This document shows positions 1 through 10,989 of a stretch of 64,000 bases of DNA, piece by piece (positions within the stretch are counted from its first letter, which is position 1; each line of letters starts with the position of its first letter). This DNA is from Nothopassalora personata (Eukaryota > Ascomycota > Dothideomycetes > Mycosphaerellales > Mycosphaerellaceae). The stretch lies in contig CM066295.1 of assembly GCA_033816765.1 (NCBI GenBank), positions 3,100,001-3,164,000 of the forward strand, given 5' to 3'. A program made the position numbers and the translations under genes. The notes below the pieces were generated by a model that was not told the origin of the DNA, made no database searches, and worked only from the letters and a program-made list of their open reading frames with translations.

Positions 1-444
1 TATAGAGGTCGTTCTGGTCTTCTCAGGTGGACCAAGCAAGTCCCCAACAAGCGCTTTCGCCAAATCCAAGATACAACATCGCTCCTGCTGGTAGACAAAT
101 CCAGCCATGAAAAGTTTGTGAGATCACTCTATGGTGACAACGCCATCTTCATCTTTCTCTCGCCTCCAGCATGCAAGATATGGCTTCATGCTCTCAAAGC
201 TGAGCATCGCGATATGTTACAAGACATTCGATGCTGCATGCGCATGATGCGATATGCACGCATGCAGGACTCCTTCGACTTCGAAGGGGAGCGAACATCC
301 TCACCTGGGCTATTTGAGAGGATTCAATTTGGCTCCGAGACGATGGTATGCAGCTGAGGTGTCAGAGTGATTCCATGATGCTGATCTTTGGTGTAGGTGC
401 TGGGTGAACTCGAAGAGTTTGAGGGCGTGCTCTTGGAGGGTTGA
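1..444 (+). CDS. partial hypothetical protein, tandem copy 1 (C-terminal part)
   Basis: The frame is open from the first base of the window, so the 5' end is missing. Exon 1 runs to 345 and ends at a GTATGC donor. A 51-bp intron (346-396, acceptor GTGTAG) is followed by a short exon 397-444 ending VLGELEEFEGVLLEG-stop. The same exon/intron layout and related residues recur in a broken copy at 632-973, which supports the splice model. The visible protein has a hydrophobic AIFIFL stretch followed by an HRDML-x-DIR motif. That layout loosely recalls the C-terminal part of fungal F-box/2EXR-like proteins, but I do not recognise the family and assign no function. Confidence 0.5.
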
Positions 445-631
445 GGCGAGGAACGACGGGAAACGGCGATCAGGTAACAGATCGGTGCTGACAGGACATC
501 TGGCGAGTTGGAGGGAAGCCACGTCAGGTGTTGGATATTCGGTGCTTGGAAACGTGAGTCTGGAGTGATTGGTCTCGGGAAAAAGTAGTATTTCGAGTAG
601 AGCAGTGTTCCTTTCAGCACCCTAGAACTAG

Positions 632-973
632 TCACATCTCACGGCATTTGCCATCCGCCTCGATGTTCGTGCCCGGCCGAGCTTGTACATTTGGCCCAGC
701 GAACTGAGCACACAGCATCGAGAGATGCTCCGGGATGTGCATATTGTGATTCGCCTTGGCAAGCGCCCTAGTCGTTACAACAGACAGTCACTCGAGAGAG
801 AATATGGTGTGCACATCAGGAACAGAGTCCGAGTTGGGAGCGAGAAGAAAGTAAGTCCGAAGGCCTAAGCCCAGCACTTCAAGTTCCCACTGACAGCGAA
901 ACAGGTTCTTGGTGATCTGGTTGAGTATCAGGTGCAAGTTCTGGAGCGCCGACTCGATAGGCGCAGACGCTGA
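632..973 (+). pseudogene. truncated tandem copy 2 of the gene at 1-444
   Basis: Reading from 632, after in-frame stops at 623-631, the sequence gives an HREML-x-DVHIVIR motif matching HRDML-x-DIRCCMR in copy 1. It continues to GSEKK and a GTAAGT donor at 851. After a 54-bp intron (851-904, acceptor AACAG), exon 905-973 reads VLGDLVEYQVQVLERR and ends in TGA. Intron position and phase match copy 1 exactly, so this is a tandem duplicate. There is no plausible start codon and the N-terminal half is missing, so it is probably a remnant. Function unknown. Confidence 0.5.
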
Positions 974-1915
974 ATCCAAAACTCAAGCTCAAGGCAAACG
1001 GTTTGGTCTCGAGCTCGTGACCCGCTCCAGTTCCATCAACCTCCCATATCCCGAACCACCTCACGCTCAACCAGGCGCAAAGATCCACCGAAAGAAAACA
1101 TCAGAATGCCTCGAATCACACCACCACCGCTAGCTACACCACCATGAAAGCTCGACTCCTTCGCCGTCTCCTCAAGGCCCGAACCCAAGGACTCTTTACA
1201 ACCCCACCTCCACCACCGCCCCAACAAGGCGAGCGCAAACTCGACTTCGGCAGAAATGGGCACAAGTCCGGTAGACCCTTGACTGACACCGGGTGCCTAT
1301 ATCGACTGCAGCACCCGCTTGCACGGCCATGCAGACGACACGGCCATGCCGACGACGGCATCTCTCCACTCTTATGGATCGCGCCGGCAGTCGTCAGTTC
1401 GCACAATCTTACTGCGGTGACGAGGAAGCTGTCTTCTCGTTGAGAGAATCGCATATTTCCATAAGTGGGCGAAGATGTGCACAAAGCAAGGATTCGAGAG
1501 GTTCGTATCGATTGTGGTGAGAAGAGGTATGTGGACGTCAGGGCCTTGGACGCTGGATTTAGGCGGTGGAGTACGATGTCTGAAGTGGTGTTGACTTGGG
1601 ACTAATTGCTAGTATAGGGCCGGATCGGTCCTAGAGAGTCAAAGAGGGCAAAGCTTCAAATGCTCGTACGATGGATGGGATGAGAGGCACGGACGGGGGA
1701 CTCAATTGGTCGTGGCAACGTCGCCCGAGATGGAGATAGCGGTTCATTGAGAGTCATACGCACGTGCATTTTGGTCCACCCATAAGTCGTGCCATAGCAA
1801 ACGCCTCGAAATGCCAATCAATGTCATGATAAAACTCAACTCGATAGTTCTTCACTTCACCACCTGGTATCATTCGCAACCATGCTCGTTGGCACCTCAA
1901 AATATAGCCTCTCGA
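974..1915. other. intergenic, no supported gene
   Basis: Several short overlapping frames exist here, including one from 1144 with a polyproline run, but none shows a recognisable domain or a consistent splice model. An imperfect direct repeat with the core CACGGCCATGC-GACGAC occurs near 1322-1360. This is also the 3' flank of the minus-strand gene ending at 1916. Confidence 0.5.
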
Positions 1916-2947
1916 TCATGAGATACTCGTCTCGCCCATCTGCGCCGCCACCCTTTCCGCTTCCTTCTTCTCCCTCGCCGCCTCAGTTTCTCTTCTGAGA
2001 GCGTCTAAGTTGAAACCATCATCGTCTTCATCGTCACTATCATCCTCAGAGTCATTGCCCTTCCAGTCACCAGTCTCGAACATAGCGCGACCTGTCGCCT
2101 CCTTGAGTTTCCTCGCCTCCTCCTCCGCAGCCTTCTTATCCATTCTCTCCTTCTTCCACTTCGCGAACGTCTCTGGCGTAACAGGCGTAAGCTTTCCCGT
2201 CAGCTTATGTCGCTCGCTCTCCAGGAAGTCCTCCAGAGTCAACGTGTTGAGGGGTGATTTGTCCATCAGCGCCTTCTCCGCCGCCCTCTGTTCCTTCGTC
2301 TTGAGCACAAAGCCCGGCGGAAGTTTATGCTGGTACATACACTTCTCTCCATTTGGACACTGCCAGAACCACCCATATTTCTGGTTCTCCACCGCCTCAA
2401 TAAAGAATTTGCAGACTTTGTCCGTCGTGGTCTTAGGATTTCCGTGCTTGGACATTACCACCTGTCGTAACTTCTCCTCGTCCCAGTCGTCCATGTTATC
2501 CTTCTTCTTCGCATCCCCTTCTCCATCTTCACCTTCCTCCCCTTCACGAGTGTCTGTATATAGCGACTTCTTCTCTTGCTTGCGACCCACATCCAGATCG
2601 TGGGAGAATTTGCATTTCTTTCCTTTTTCGCAATGTCCCTTTTTGAAGAATTGGCAGACGATGGTCTTGGGGTCGACGCCGAAGGGGATTTTTTGGGTTT
2701 GGACTGGTTTGAAGAGTTCGGCGGCTTCCTTCTTGGCCTGCTCTGCGGCGAGCTTCTCTTTCTCTCTTTGCGCTTTCTCGGCTGCTTTCTTCTTCTCTTC
2801 GGGGGTGCCGCCTGCTGCTGCGGAGGATTTGATTTGTTTGATCTGTTTCTGAGCGGCACCACCTTTCTTGTTTTTCATGCCGAAGGTTTTGTCATCGACG
2901 GTGGCTTTCGCCTTCTTCGGCTCTTGCTGTTTGCCTTTGGGCGCCAT
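1916..2947 (-). CDS. TMA46: Tma46/ZC3H15-type CCCH zinc-finger, DRG-binding translation factor
   Basis: A single-exon gene of 343 residues. It has a lysine-rich N-terminus, a first CCCH finger (C98, C106, C112, H116; C-x7-C-x5-C-x3-H) and a second, longer finger at about 179-207 containing YGWFWQCPNGEKC. The DFRP region that follows includes PLNTLTLEDFLE and acidic stretches near the C-terminus. This is the standard layout of yeast Tma46 and animal ZC3H15/DFRP1, cytoplasmic ribosome-associated partners that stabilise DRG-family (Rbg1) GTPases. The start ATG at 2947 begins MAPKGKQQEPKK, typical of the family. It is transcribed away from OST4, whose start is 506 bp away, so the two share an upstream region. 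Confidence 0.93.
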   Translation of the reverse strand: MAPKGKQQEPKKAKATVDDKTFGMKNKKGGAAQKQIKQIKSSAAAGGTPEEKKKAAEKAQREKEKLAAEQAKKEAAELFKPVQTQKIPFGVDPKTIVCQFFKKGHCEKGKKCKFSHDLDVGRKQEKKSLYTDTREGEEGEDGEGDAKKKDNMDDWDEEKLRQVVMSKHGNPKTTTDKVCKFFIEAVENQKYGWFWQCPNGEKCMYQHKLPPGFVLKTKEQRAAEKALMDKSPLNTLTLEDFLESERHKLTGKLTPVTPETFAKWKKERMDKKAAEEEARKLKEATGRAMFETGDWKGNDSEDDSDDEDDDGFNLDALRRETEAAREKKEAERVAAQMGETSIS

Positions 2948-3453
2948 GGTGGCGGTTGCGGGGGGTTGTTTGCGATTCTGCTATTGAGGCCCGTTCCTGA
3001 TGGGCTGGATGTTGCTCGGGGGCGGTGGAAAAGAAGGGCGATCAGGGGGCAGGCGAAGGAAAGCTCTCCATGTGTGACTCGCAAAGGGTAACTGCGGTCG
3101 TCGCAAGTGTGTCCAGTGCGAGCACGTGAGAGGTGTGAGTGAAGGAAAGCTGAGTCTTGTGCCGTAGCGGTGGTCGAATTTGGCGTGATGTCAGCTGAGA
3201 TTTTGATGCCTGAATTTATGCCTGACGATCTGCTGCAGCTGAAAGCTCTCAAAGGGACAGCTATCGATAAATCGATACATCGTCATCATCTTACGCAACT
3301 ACACCATATTCCGGCGCACCCAATACACTCCAGAAGTATCACAAACCCCAATCGTCAACCCATCTCCACCTCCCACCAACCAGTCAACCAGTACTTCCTC
3401 TCCACCCCCTGCCCCCATCGCACTTCCCCTTTCTAACCAGTCCTAAGAGCACC
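2948..3453. promoter_or_regulatory. divergent intergenic region between TMA46 and OST4
   Basis: 506 bp separate two divergent start codons. The OST4-proximal half is rich in CA/CT (pyrimidine-rich leader, about 3290-3430). No TATA box or known operator stands out. A short palindrome ATCGATAAATCGAT lies near 3263-3276. Confidence 0.4.
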
Positions 3454-3630
3454 ATGATCTCCGACGACTCCCTCTACGCCCTCGCCATCTTCCTCGGCTC
3501 CGCCGCCATGCTCCTCATAGTCCTCTACCACTACCTCGAAATCAACAGCGACGAACACTCGAGCAAAACCTCGGCAGGAATCAAAGACTCCGTGCCAGGG
3601 GAGAAAATCGCGAAGCAGGCTGTGCAGTAG
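3454..3630 (+). CDS. OST4: oligosaccharyltransferase subunit 4 (Ost4) microprotein
   Basis: A 58-residue frame begins MISDDSLYALAIFLGSAAML, the characteristic fungal Ost4 N-terminus. One transmembrane helix covers about residues 8-27, followed by the short HYLEIN junction and a polar tail. In the family, Ost4 is a tiny ER-membrane subunit of oligosaccharyltransferase that bridges Stt3 and Ost3/6 for N-glycosylation of secretory proteins. The ATG has the context CACCATGA. The tail is about 20 residues longer than that of yeast Ost4. The next gene lies convergently about 430 bp downstream. Confidence 0.92.
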   Translation: MISDDSLYALAIFLGSAAMLLIVLYHYLEINSDEHSSKTSAGIKDSVPGEKIAKQAVQ

Positions 3631-4059
3631 AAACAAAGGCACTAGCGACGATGGACAATCCGAATCATGTTCTTGACAGGAGCAGGGGAAGTTGTTGTGC
3701 CGGAGAAGGGTGATTGAGGATGAGGATGCCGATTGCGTGTCACTTAACCGGGGGAAATATTTCGAAAGACGAGTAGTATAGATAAGAGCCGCGTTGAGGG
3801 ATCCTGCAAGGGAATCTGGGAGCTAGCGAGGGGTTTTTGGATTTGGGAGTGAGACTCTTTTATTGTTTGAGCAAGCATCAGAGTAAGATGCTACGGGTGA
3901 GAAGAGATCGATAAGGGCAAACCGCGAAAGAAAAAAGAATATATTAGAGGGAGCACATCCATTTGATGCAACGCCAGACTATCACATTCTCTATCTCGTG
4001 CACGCTAAAACCAAACACCCATCGCAACACCTCCACCACCACCGCCTTCCTCCCGCATT
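3631..4059. other. convergent 3' intergenic region
   Basis: 429 bp between the 3' ends of OST4 (+) and the AT-hook/C2H2 gene (-). No gene, RNA or repeat is apparent. Confidence 0.4.
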
Positions 4060-7000
4060 TCATGAGAGATCTGGCTCACTATCATAAACAAAATCCTCAA
4101 AGTCCTCATCATCTAGGAACCCACGTCTCCGCTTCGCGTTCACCAATTTGCAGCCCTCCTGCCCCATCGACACACCCTCCGCACGTTTTTGATCCTCAAG
4201 CTTCTTCAGCTCTTCCGTCGCCTCACGTTCCTCCTTCGAGAGACCAGCGTACAGCGGATTCTTCGGAGGCCTGCCAACGCGAGGTCGAGCCGGTAGGTCA
4301 GATGTCAATATAGGCTGTGCCGGTTCTGCGGGGTCTTCAGATGATGTTTGCTTCTCTGCTGCTGGAACAATAATAGGTGTAACTGAACGACCATTTCGAT
4401 CAGAGAGATATCGATCTGAATCCGTGATTGAGTCTGTAAGAAAGAAAAGAGTGCATCAGTATTCCAGTATTCACAGCATCATGTACGTTCGAATCCACAA
4501 CAGCCACGCGCTAGGCAAGCTGGACTATACAAGCAACATCTACAAAGTGTATCAAGTGTCGCTTTGAAGCAAGTCAAACTCACCGGCGGCACTGCCACCC
4601 CGTGGGCCGTCACCAAGTTTCCACGCCACTTCACTCAGATGCTCCTTGTCGACGTGCTTCATCCAGTGATCCATGGTCTCGAAGCTCGTCACGCCATCGT
4701 CGCCATCCTGTGCCTTGCCGTTCGCGTCGACGTGCTTGCCGGCAAACTTGCATGAGCGCCACAAACACTCAAAGTCGCCTTCGTGATTCGCGCCGCCATG
4801 GAGTTTGACGACATGTTTCTTGAGGCGGTCAAGGTTGTCGAGCTCGGCTGTGCAACCCGTCCATTTGCACTTGTAGACTTGATACTCTGGCTGCACGAGA
4901 TCATCTTTGGCGATTGGTCCACTGGACTGACGTTGACGACTTGGCTTGCCATGGCTGAGCGACTTCTTCGGATCGAGGCCTTGGGCTTCTCGCGAGTGGA
5001 TATGCTTGCGCCAGCCGACTGGTCGTCCTTTCTTCTTGACTGGATTGCCATTCGCGTCGACTTCACGGAAAGCAGCGTATCCAACGGGAGTACCAGAAGG
5101 CATTGTGGCGCTTCCAGCTGAGGCCGCTGACGGTCGAGGTTGTGATGTACTGCGGACTGGTGTCGTGTTGTTTGGGGCCGGCAAGTTGAAATCGCGCACG
5201 CGATTTTTAGGAGGTCGACCGCGTCGCCGGGAAGGCCCGCTCTCACTTCCCCGCAGCTGCTCTTGAACATGCTGAGAGTCACTCTGCTCGCCAGCACTGT
5301 CTGTCGCGGCAGCCTCACTGACCCGCTTAGTCGCTCGCTTACTGCCGTCCTTCTCCTTGCGTCGCTGCACGTGAATTCGGTTCCTGATTTGCCTGCGCAC
5401 CATTGGATCCTTGACCTCAAGCAGAGCCTGTTCCATGTCCATACCCTCCTTGCGGATCTTGCGCAGGGCTTCCTCTGCTCTCCCAGCCACCCAGTCACCC
5501 TCATCATCAACATCTGTAACATCTCCATCGTCGTCTTTGTCGGCCTCGGCACCGGTCGATTTCTTCTCTCGCGCAGCTGCAGCAGACTTCGCTTTCGCTT
5601 GAGCATCCTCAGCGGGTTCACCGGGATCAATGATATCCCATTTGACAGTGGCGAGATCACTCTTATTCCCAGCACCATCGATGACACCACCGTGATCTCC
5701 GAGCAGCTTCTGCATTGTGTTGAGGTGCGCGTTCAAAGCACGCATGTCCGGGTGACGCCCTGTAGCGAGCAAAACATCTCGCGCAATCGTGCGACTGTCG
5801 TACTTCGACTTACGAGCGACACGGTCACGCATGATCGGCTCGACCAGCATTTTCCCGCGCATGCGTTCATATTGCTTCTGCTCTTCAGTCGGACCTTTCG
5901 GCTTTGGTTGAGATGGGACAGGTGCTGGTGTTGGTAATGTCTGACCAGGCATTTGTGGACGCTGACCTGAGGTAATCCACGGACGCTGTGGTGCTGATGG
6001 ACGCAAAACACCTTGACCTGGTGTCATGCCTGCGGTGCCCGGTCGCCTGAACTCCTCGAATGACATCGGCTTCCTAAACGCGTCGTTGGAGGGTACATGC
6101 TTCTGCGCGCCATTAGCCGGACCTCCAGGAGGCTGCTGAATCTTTCGTGGTGGTCCTTCGTCATCGTCGGAGTCCTCCTTAGACAAGTCGACCAAGTCGG
6201 TGAACGTGCGCTTCCTGGCCGCTTCCTCCTTGTTAGCAGGTGGGCGACGTGGCTCCTCGGGCTTCTCCTCTGCTTTGACCTCAGGGGTTGGAGCTTGTGC
6301 GGGACTTCCAGCGGAAATAGGCTGATCGAAGTATGGGCTTTGGATCGCTGGCTGAGCTGCAGCGCTGGAAATCGCCGAAGTGAGTGTGTTAGACATATGT
6401 GCTGGATGCGACGGAGTGGCATCCATGCTGTTGACGGCTCGTGCAGCGTCGCTCAGACTGGTGAAAGAAGGTGTTTGGTAATTGACTGGTCCGGCATTCC
6501 GTTGCGCGTTAGGAACCCCATAGCTAAGTGGCCCGTCCTTGCGTGGTCTTCCTGGACCTCTCTTTTGCGAAGTGTTGGCTGCAGACCCAGAAGAGCCATT
6601 GACTGCCATGCCAGTCACTGGAGCTGACGGCGTCACGGGCTTGTGCGCATTGTTGTTGCGAAGGCCGTCCGGCACCGCCTTCAACAATTCCTTAGCCAAG
6701 GCTGAACGCTCAAACTTGATCCCGGTCTTTTCGATCGACTCGCAGAGCTGTACATACGATGGGTTGGTGTCGAGAATCTTTAGCACGGTTTCCTTCCCGA
6801 TCGTCTTTGCAGCATCGCGATTCTCGATCAGACTGTTTAGCCATTTCGCTGCAGCGTCTGCAAGACTGCCTTTCTTGTGTGGTGGCCATAACGCGGCACC
6901 AGCTGGCTGTGTGGGGGTCGCAGCTGCTGGCGATGCTTGCGTAGGCTGCGCGGGCTGTTTTGTGAACGGGCGTGGCTGCGTGGCGGTCGGATTCTGTTGT

Positions 7001-8421
7001 TTGGGCGGCGCTGCTTGTGCAGGCTTGTCGGGTTGAGGTGAAGCAGCTTGAGTTGCATGTGCCGTCCTTTCTTCCTCCCAGAGTTTTGCCAGCATCTGAG
7101 GGTTCTTCGCATTAAACTCGCGCATCTTCTTGAACATGGCGCGCATCTCGGCTTCCTCAGCATTTGCGGGCGCGACAGACTCATCGATGCCCATCATGGC
7201 CATCATTCCGCCGTCACCTCCAGAACCAGATGCCATTTGAGCCAATGCAGTCGCTGCCGTCTTACTTTGACGTTTCTCCTCACGCGCCTTGCGTCGCTGT
7301 TCGTTCTTCCGCTCTTGCGCCGCTTTCTTTTTCGCCTCGGCTTCATCGGCCTTTCTCGCCGTTTCCTCGGCTTCACGTTGCTCTCGTTCTACGCGCTCCT
7401 CTTCCTCCTTTCGTACTGTCTCGGCGTCCTCTTCAGCCTTACGCTGTGCGGCCTCTGCTTCTCTTTGCCGTTGCTTCATCGCCTCAATCTCCGCTTTCCG
7501 CTGCTGCTCTGCATGGAAGTCGTAAACCTGTAAAGGGTCGACTGTGGTCGCTGAAGGCTCAACAGATGCGCTCTGCTGTCGCTGGTGTTGAACCTGTAGC
7601 TGCTGCACATTCATCTGAGGTGAGGGCAGGTGGTTTGAACCTCCCGAAGACTGTTTCGCATGTCCTTGAGCTGCGACCGCGTGTAGCGGACTTGCGTATC
7701 TTTGAGGAGGCTGTGTCTGCGACTGATCTTGCGTATAAGCCGAGCGATACGACCGGTTCTTGAGCCCCACGCTGGAAGGCGCATTCTGATACTTGGTCGA
7801 GGATGTGGAACTCGGCTGGTACTGGTTGTTCGCGTACGTGTTCGGGGTGGTTGACTGAGTGTTCTCATACGTGTTCGAGCTGCTCTGCGACTGATCTGGT
7901 AGACTCAGTCGCCCGAATGTAGAGTCCGCCGTGTTGTAAAGTGGCGACTCGTTCGACTGTGCCCTATTGCTGGATTGCGCGAAGGCGTCGGTGGGGTTGT
8001 AGTAGGGATTTTCGTAGGCACCTGCCGTAACACTGCTCGACTGCTGGTTGGCAAGAGCGGCTTGCGCGTAGCCCTGAGCATTATTCAAGGAACTCAGCGT
8101 ATTGGCAGCTCTGCTCGTGCTTGCCGTGGCTGGCTGCCGACTCTGCGGGGTCGAGTCATACTGCGGGCCACCGTACGTATCGGTATAGCTCTGGTTGTAT
8201 CCAGCCTGATAGTTCGATGCTGCGTTGCTGGCATACTGCGCGGCGTTCGAGGACTGCTGCTGCTGCTGCTGCTGGTGCTGGTGCTGCTGGTGCTGCTGGT
8301 GCTGCTGGTGCTGCTGCTGCTGCTGCTGCTGGCCTCTGTTGCCCGAGTAGGTGTATCCTTGCGGCTGGTTCGCCTGGCTGCCGACCGGATCGTAGTAGTT
8401 GTTATAGTTGTAACGCGACAT
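4060..8421 (-). CDS. AT-hook and C2H2 zinc-finger chromatin-associated protein, 2 exons
   Basis: Exon 1 is 8421-4584 and exon 2 is 4433-4060, joined across a 150-bp intron (donor GTGAGT, acceptor TTACAG), giving about 1403 residues. Reading through the intron would stop after ten residues, and exon 2 adds a fourth AT-hook, so the splice is well supported. Order of features: Q/H/S-rich low-complexity N-terminus; a charged E/K/R coiled coil about 305-390; AT-hooks GPGRPRK, RRRGRPPKN, KKKGRPVGW and VGRPPKN; and a C2H2 pair at about 1190-1275 beginning YKCKWTGC. Multiple AT-hooks with a degenerate zinc-finger pair suggest a DNA-binding chromatin or transcription regulator. I do not recognise a specific complex. 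The gene diverges from RPL26 over 389 bp. Confidence 0.85.
8250..8332 (-). repeat. CAG/CAC-type microsatellite encoding a Q/H tract
   Basis: Near-perfect CTG/GTG triplet array on the + strand, within exon 1 of the AT-hook gene. It encodes a Q-rich tract with regularly spaced histidines close to the N-terminus. Length polymorphism between isolates is likely. Confidence 0.9.
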
Positions 8422-8810
8422 GGCTGCGACTCGCAGACTGCTGCTTTCACGTCCTTGTCGCTCCTACTGTATGCTTGGTCCTGTCTTCCCACTCAGTCGC
8501 GTTGCTGGGCGGCTTCCGAGATCGTGCGAGGAGGAATGGCACGTGTTAGACGTAGTCGAGCTTCACAATGCGGAAATGCGCAGGCTTGCAAAGGACCTTT
8601 CTTCTTGACAACAACGTGGTCGACACGCTTTCTAGCAGTAACACCTCAAGAACGCGCCTGCGCGGCTGTCGGCTATTTCTCGGCTGATAGTGCCAAGATT
8701 CGCACCGTGTGTCTCCAGAATTCGAACTCTGCGATCAGGTCCTTCCTCCTCGCAGCGACGACGTCTCCTAACAACAGCAACATCAGCTCTCGCCCGCCGA
8801 CACCGATAAG
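8422..8810. promoter_or_regulatory. shared divergent promoter region, C2H2 gene / RPL26
   Basis: 389 bp lie between the divergent start codons of the C2H2/AT-hook gene and RPL26. No consensus element was identified by eye. Confidence 0.4.
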
Positions 8811-9327
8811 ATGACCAAGATCAACACCAACTTGTCCTCCAGCAGGAGCAAGAGCCGCAAGGCTCACTTCTCCGCTCCTTCCAGCGTGCGCCGCGTGATC
8901 ATGAGCGCACCTCTCTCCAAGGGTACCACCTCGCCAATGGCCCTGCTGTACAAAATGGTACGCTGACACGCTGCAGAACTCCGCGAGAAGCACAACGTAC
9001 ATCTCACCACCACGAGCCACTCCACTCCCAAACACTAACACCATCTCCCAGGTTCGCGCCCTCCCAATCCGGAAGGACGACGAGGTCATCATCAAGCGCG
9101 GCAGCAACAAGGGCCGTGAGGGCAAAGTCACCAGCGTCTACCGTCTCAAGTACGTCATTCACGTTGAGCGTGTCGCCCGTGAGAAGTCCAACGGCCAGTC
9201 CGTCCCCATTGGCATCGCCCCCTCCAAGGTCGAGATCACCAAGATCAAGCTCGACAAGGACCGCGAGTCCATCCTCGAGCGCATCGCCAAGGGCCGGGAC
9301 CTGAACAAGGAGAAGAGACAGGCATAA
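8811..9327 (+). CDS. RPL26: 60S ribosomal protein L26 (uL24), 3 exons
   Basis: Exons 8811-8922, 8977-8996 and 9052-9327 (introns of 54 and 55 bp) encode 135 residues. Exon 1 gives [20 protein letters not shown] through MSAPLSK. The 20-nt exon 2 supplies ELREKHN, and exon 3 continues [12 protein letters not shown] with the KOW motif [19 protein letters not shown]. Without the micro-exon the conserved LSK-ELREK-NVR junction is lost, which fixes this splice model. The protein is a universally conserved component of the large ribosomal subunit near the polypeptide exit tunnel. The length is close to the family norm. Confidence 0.95.
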
Positions 9328-10297
9328 ATGCGCATACTCAAGAGCTGATGTGTGCACACCAAAAATCGATGGGTGGATGGGACGGAGTTTGAAGCAAGCG
9401 AAGACCTATTGCAGGCTACGGGCTGGGATTCTTTCTTCGCTGGCGCTTTTGGCACGATGGGATGAGGGGATACCAAATACCATTCGAGACCTCAGCGTCT
9501 CTGCGAAAGCACAATTCCTTGACACCCACAACGCTCCCAAGATTTTCCGTAAAGGTGGGCATCAGCGTCGTGAGGTTGAAAGTCCCTCGATCGGTCGTCG
9601 TCGCTTGGCCATGGCTGTCAGGGCATTGTAGGCGGTCTATGCTGCCTCTTTGGAGGTGGTTGGGCCGATGCTGCCGCCACATGGCTACACGAAGCCAATG
9701 TGTGCGAATGGCAAGCCTGGCTGAGAACACCATGTGTCGGCCAGAAGAAAGCAGAAGTTGGGTCAAGGTAAGTGTGACTGTGTACGTGACATCGCTGTCT
9801 ATATCTCTGCGGCAGTCCTTATCAATGACAGCAGCAGTATACGTGCAGCGTATACTGAAACCCCAGGGCTGGTCTCATCCAGGATCTCCTTGACCCGCCC
9901 GCAGAGCGCTGCTTGACGAAGCTGCATGGAAGATGGTGCTTTGATGGTGGGGAACATACTCCGATTGTTCCTAGATTGGAACAATGTCACATCGATGGGT
10001 GATAGGTACCTCCGTAGCGCAATCTCATTTCTTCTCCCTCTTCGTACTGTGGATGCCTCGCTCGCTCGCCCCTTTTCCATCACACTGATATGTCAATCCG
10101 ATGTTCTCGATTCAGCTGTGGCCAAATTCTGGAATGCCTTCGCGGACTGGCTCGGCAGTTGTCACTTTTAACTCTCGTGTGCCTAGCTCACTCGATCTTT
10201 GGAAGTGCGTACCGCTCTTCGGCAATCATCATGCCAATTTCATCCATTGTCCTGTCATTCAGGTTAGTATGCGTTCGCAACGTCGTGTGGCCAGTAC
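9328..10297. other. intergenic, no supported gene
   Basis: 970 bp downstream of RPL26 with only short, mutually overlapping frames and no recognised domain. Probably the 3' region of RPL26 plus decayed sequence. Confidence 0.4.
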
Positions 10298-10870
10298 TCA
10301 CTCCTCGTCCGCCTCAGAAGTCACGTCCTCCACAAACTTCACCGACTCTGCTGTCCACCACTTCTCCTTTCGCAGTGGCGACACCTGCATCGCGGCCTTT
10401 ACCACTCCCTCCTTCACTCCAGCACCCTTGGTCGCGTTCTTGATTGCTTTTGTAGCACGCTTCGCCGCGGATCTCAGTTCCACCGCTGGACCCATGGAAT
10501 GGGTGGTGAAGGTGTAGGGTGCAATCGTTCCGAAGTCTATGCCGATCGTGATTGTGTACACAGGGTAGAGCTCTACCAGGACGATGTCGCGGACGAGCTG
10601 GAGGTACTTTGTTGGAATTGTGGCGGCCCATTGAATGAAATGTTCGAACTCGAGGAACTAGAAGGAGGTGATGTAGTAGTACAGGCCGACAGCTTCTTGG
10701 GGGATTTGCTTGCAGGTGAGGAGGACGCTTGGAACTGGACTCTTGGTTGAGGTGTAGGTTTGTGATTAGTCTGCGGAGACGATGATGGTCTTGGACAAGG
10801 CGAGCTCGTAGATCTGAGTGCGAAGCTCGGCGGGGAGTTTCATGAGGCGCGAGGCGGTTTGAGTCGGCAT
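10298..10870 (-). pseudogene. F-box/2EXR-like protein pseudogene (two in-frame stops)
   Basis: From ATG at 10870 the frame reads MPTQTASRLMKLPAELRTQI, then TCKQIPQEAVGLYY and, through to 10298, a basic C-terminal region ending TSEADEE. The LPAELR...IY opening plus CK-x2-x2-EA motif is typical of the large fungal F-box-like/2EXR families of unknown function. Two in-frame stops, TAA after TIIVSAD and TAG within TSF-FLEFEH, interrupt the 191-codon frame. Both can be explained by single C-to-T changes (CAA to TAA; CAG or TGG to TAG). A related broken copy lies immediately upstream at 10990-11592. Confidence 0.7.
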
Positions 10871-10989
10871 TATGGTCCGTCCTTCCTAGTCGTAACTCCT
10901 GAGAAGGTTGCTCTGGAGCTTCGCAAGATCCCTGGAGTAGGTCTTAGCTGGTGTCGGAACGTAAACATCAGAATAAGTCTGCTAAACTC

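Noticed and set aside
1144..1484. Overlapping frames with PPPPPP
   Set aside because: No domain, several competing frames on both strands, low-complexity composition.
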